A stretch of DNA of 7,208 nt from Candidatus Berkelbacteria bacterium CG_4_9_14_3_um_filter_39_23 (lineage in GTDB: Bacteria; Patescibacteriota; UBA1384; GWA2-35-9; CG2-30-39-44), in contig PFTZ01000069.1 of assembly GCA_002789815.1 (NCBI GenBank), positions 1-7,208 on the forward strand, given 5' to 3'. This document shows, one piece after another, positions 5,323 through 7,208 of this stretch. The notes under the pieces were generated by a model that saw only the letters and a list, made by a program, of their open reading frames with translations, searched no databases and was not told the origin of the DNA. Position 1 is the stretch's first letter. The number at the start of each line of letters is the position of its first letter. The position numbers were made by a program, and so were the translations under genes.

Positions 5323-6749
5323 TGAAGCGCCTCATCTTTAGAATTTATTTTTCCATCTAATTGGTCGTTGTACGCTTGCCGTAGAATTTCGCCAAATTTT
5401 GGACCAGCCGTTAATCCATTGTCGATTAAATCTCGCCCGGTTAAAATTGGTTGAGGTTGATTATCTAAAATAGCCAGTTCATCCGCTCGCTTAAGTAGCG
5501 CTTCACCTTTGAATTTGTCTTTTTCTCCCCGAGTTGCCTTATGGTCAGACGCGCCCACATCGATTAGTTGCCTGAGTGTGGCAGGTCTCAGCCGGCTAGA
5601 TAATCGTCGCAACGACCGATCAATCACCTGTCCGTTATCCATATTTTGGGTTAGGTGGATGATCGTCATATGGTCGCAAACTAAATTTACCACTTTATGA
5701 CGGAGACGATCTTGGTCCAGATGACTAAAATTTAGTTTATTTAAAAAAGAATGAATAAGTGGCTCGACGACTTTGCGACTTTCGTGTTTGTAATGGCTAA
5801 TGCGTCCATTTGGTTTTTGTTCAGTTTGGCTTGGTTTTCCGATGTCGTGAACTAAAATTGCAAGCATAATTGATAAACGATTCTTTTTGTTTTTTGTTCG
5901 TTTTGCTCCTTCATTGATGGCAAGAAGCGTGTGCGTCCACACATCTCCTTCAGGATGATAAATTGGATCTTGCCTTGCGCCGACCATTTGATCAATTTCT
6001 GGAAAATATAGCTTTAAGACTCCTAGTTTTTCTAAAATTTCAAGTCCTTGGCTAGGGTTAGGCGCGAGCATAATTTTTTTCCACTCTTCGCCTACCCGTT
6101 CTTTGGGTAAATGTTTTAGCTTTGGCACCATTTGCCGACAGATTTCAAAAGTAGCTGGCTCGATTTCAAAGCCCAATCGGCTTGACAGGGAAGCGAGTCG
6201 ATAAACCCGCAAAGGGTCTTCGGTGAAAGTTTTTTCATCTACCAGCCGTAAAGTTTTATTATCCAAATCAGGCAGTCCATTATGAAAATCAAGTACTTTA
6301 TTTTTAAGCGGGTCATACATTAGCGCGTTGACAGTGAAGTCGCGCCGACGCGAAGTTTGCTCGGGCGTAAAATTAGGGCTTGTTTTAACCTCAAAATCAG
6401 TGTGTCTGGGTCCGGTTTTATTTTCCAGGCGCGCCAGCGCCACATCAATATCGTCAATTTTATACACAGCAAAAGATTTGCCAATTTCTTTGGTTAGACC
6501 AAAATTTTGAAGCGTTTTTTCCAGCTGTTCCTTTTTCAATCCAAAAATTTCAAGATCAATATCCCTTGTCTGACAGCAGGCAGGCTTTGAATTATTGCTT
6601 AGTAATTGGTCGCGCACCCAGCCACCGACTATGTAGCATTGCCCTTCTGCCTGCTCAATCGCTTGGCAAATTTCGGTAATTTTTTCCGGCGCTTTAATTT
6701 CTTTGTGCATTATTTCACTTTGGCTTGTTGGGTTGTTTTCAGGATTCAT
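5295..6749 (-). CDS. cca: CCA-adding enzyme (class II tRNA nucleotidyltransferase) with HD domain
   Basis: Adds or repairs the 3' CCA of tRNAs without a template, in the cytoplasm. The 484 residues contain, in order: the nucleotidyltransferase head with GGWVRD (42-47) and the metal-binding DID (63-65), the RRRDFTVNAL signature (134-143), EDPLRVYR (177-184, the base-selecting motif), and ERVGEEWKK (217-225). Next comes an HD phosphohydrolase-type domain with HPEGDVWTH (265-273), the HD pair at 301-302 in LVHDIGKP, HYKHE (319-323) and CDH (369-371 region). The C-terminal GRDLIDNGLTAGPKFGEIL stretch is typical of HD-containing bacterial CCA enzymes and poly(A) polymerase relatives. The start at 6749 overlaps the rpiB end by 11 bases; Met14 is an alternative, and neither has a strong ribosome site. 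A CCA enzyme is preferred over poly(A) polymerase, but an A-adding specificity cannot be ruled out by eye. Confidence 0.88.
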   Translation of the reverse strand: MNPENNPTSQSEIMHKEIKAPEKITEICQAIEQAEGQCYIVGGWVRDQLLSNNSKPACCQTRDIDLEIFGLKKEQLEKTLQNFGLTKEIGKSFAVYKIDDIDVALARLENKTGPRHTDFEVKTSPNFTPEQTSRRRDFTVNALMYDPLKNKVLDFHNGLPDLDNKTLRLVDEKTFTEDPLRVYRLASLSSRLGFEIEPATFEICRQMVPKLKHLPKERVGEEWKKIMLAPNPSQGLEILEKLGVLKLYFPEIDQMVGARQDPIYHPEGDVWTHTLLAINEGAKRTKNKKNRLSIMLAILVHDIGKPSQTEQKPNGRISHYKHESRKVVEPLIHSFLNKLNFSHLDQDRLRHKVVNLVCDHMTIIHLTQNMDNGQVIDRSLRRLSSRLRPATLRQLIDVGASDHKATRGEKDKFKGEALLKRADELAILDNQPQPILTGRDLIDNGLTAGPKFGEILRQAYNDQLDGKINSKDEALQWLKSYLQS

Positions 6750-7185
6750 TTTCCATTCTTTGAATTTGATTTAGCCGTCGTAAGTATCTTTCATCGGTTT
6801 TTGGCTGAGCGTCTAAAAATGCTTTGACAATTTCAAGATTGATTTTCTCGTCTATAAAACTGGCGGATAAACATAAGATATTGATATGGTCGTCTTCGCG
6901 TCCAGCCCTGATTGCCTCGGGATTTATTCCAACACCAGCGCGAACACCTTTGATTTTGTTGGCTGCCACGCACATTCCTTGTCCTGATCCGCAGATTAAA
7001 ATCCCCAGCGACTGAGGGTCAGCCACTACTGCCCGCGCCACTTTTTCGGCTATGAGCGGGTAGTCAACCGGTTCAGCGCTCCTTGTTCCCAAATCCTCAA
7101 TTTCGTGCCCCCATTTTGTGATTTGTGATTTGTGATTTGTGATTTGAGCAATGCCCCTATGGTCTGCTCCGATAAAAATTTTCAT
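6739..7185 (-). CDS. rpiB: Ribose-5-phosphate isomerase B
   Basis: Interconverts ribose 5-phosphate and ribulose 5-phosphate (RpiB/LacAB family), the step before Rpe. The 148-residue product has MKIFIGADHRG (1-11), GHEIEDLG, DYPLIAEKVARAV (41-53), GILICGSGQGM (61-71) with Cys65 at the catalytic Cys position of E. coli RpiB, AANKIKGVRAG, and AGREDDHINILCLS (94-107). Residues 14-24 (QITNHKSQITK) come from a 7-base tandem repeat and stand where other members have the first helix, yet the distance from DHxG to GHE is the usual 14 residues. The family HND before the Asn-Val/Ile-Leu strand is replaced by DDH. The ATG is 23 bases from the window end, with only a weak AGGAAA 12 bases upstream. First visible gene of the operon; a promoter or further genes may lie outside. 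Confidence 0.92.
   Translation of the reverse strand: MKIFIGADHRGIAQITNHKSQITKWGHEIEDLGTRSAEPVDYPLIAEKVARAVVADPQSLGILICGSGQGMCVAANKIKGVRAGVGINPEAIRAGREDDHINILCLSASFIDEKINLEIVKAFLDAQPKTDERYLRRLNQIQRMENES
7115..7146. repeat. Heptanucleotide tandem repeat inside rpiB
   Basis: Four perfect copies of TTTGTGA plus a partial fifth (TTTG), 32 bases in all, seen on the + strand. On the coding strand it reads as repeats of CAAATCA-type units. Since seven is not a multiple of three, successive units are read in three frames and give a seven-residue period (ITNHKSQ). It lies wholly within the N-terminal part of rpiB. Confidence 0.9.
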
Positions 7186-7208
7186 AATAAAAATTTATTT
7201 CCTATATT

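Noticed and set aside
1..7208. Recoded genetic code (TGA as Gly)
   Set aside because: TGA ends the transketolase C and rpiB genes at natural family lengths, and no conserved Gly falls on an in-frame TGA.

Overview
The window looks like a chromosomal segment from a small-genome bacterium, most likely a member of the Candidatus Patescibacteria (CPR). This is an inference. It rests on the split transketolase, an Rpe with a Gln in place of a metal-ligand His, a small DUF5665-like membrane protein, tight gene overlaps and short AT-rich heptad repeats between genes. TGA is used as a stop codon at two gene ends (transketolase C-terminal subunit and rpiB), so the code is the standard bacterial one and not the TGA=Gly code of Gracilibacteria/SR1. 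No marker gene here fixes the lineage more closely.

Left part, + strand (1-2154): a groES-groEL chaperonin operon. It has a TATAAT-rich promoter region at the window edge, a short inverted repeat just downstream of the -10 and no canonical CIRCE element. Both genes have an identical AAAGGAG-N6-ATG start signal. The 114-bp groES-groEL spacer is very AT-rich and carries a heptad repeat that can fold.

Middle (2155-2495), no gene: three degenerate heptads right after groEL, then a nested inverted-repeat (MITE-like) element of about 187 bp, then a near-perfect 14-bp hairpin with A and T tracts on its two sides. That hairpin should act as a bidirectional terminator between the two convergent operons.

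Right part, - strand (7185 down to 2496): a compact operon in the order rpiB - CCA-adding enzyme (HD type) - rpe - transketolase N subunit - transketolase C subunit - small membrane protein. RpiB, Rpe and the two-part transketolase make up most of the non-oxidative pentose phosphate pathway (ribose-5-P, ribulose-5-P and xylulose-5-P interconversion and two-carbon transfer); transaldolase is not in the window. The tRNA CCA enzyme sits inside this set and overlaps both neighbours. The operon may start upstream, beyond the window.

No mobile-element gene, CRISPR array or tRNA/rRNA gene was recognised. The most unusual signal is a 7-nt tandem repeat inside rpiB. It is read in all three frames in turn and forms the segment where family members have their first helix, without changing the length. 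Related heptad arrays occur in two intergenic spots of the same window.
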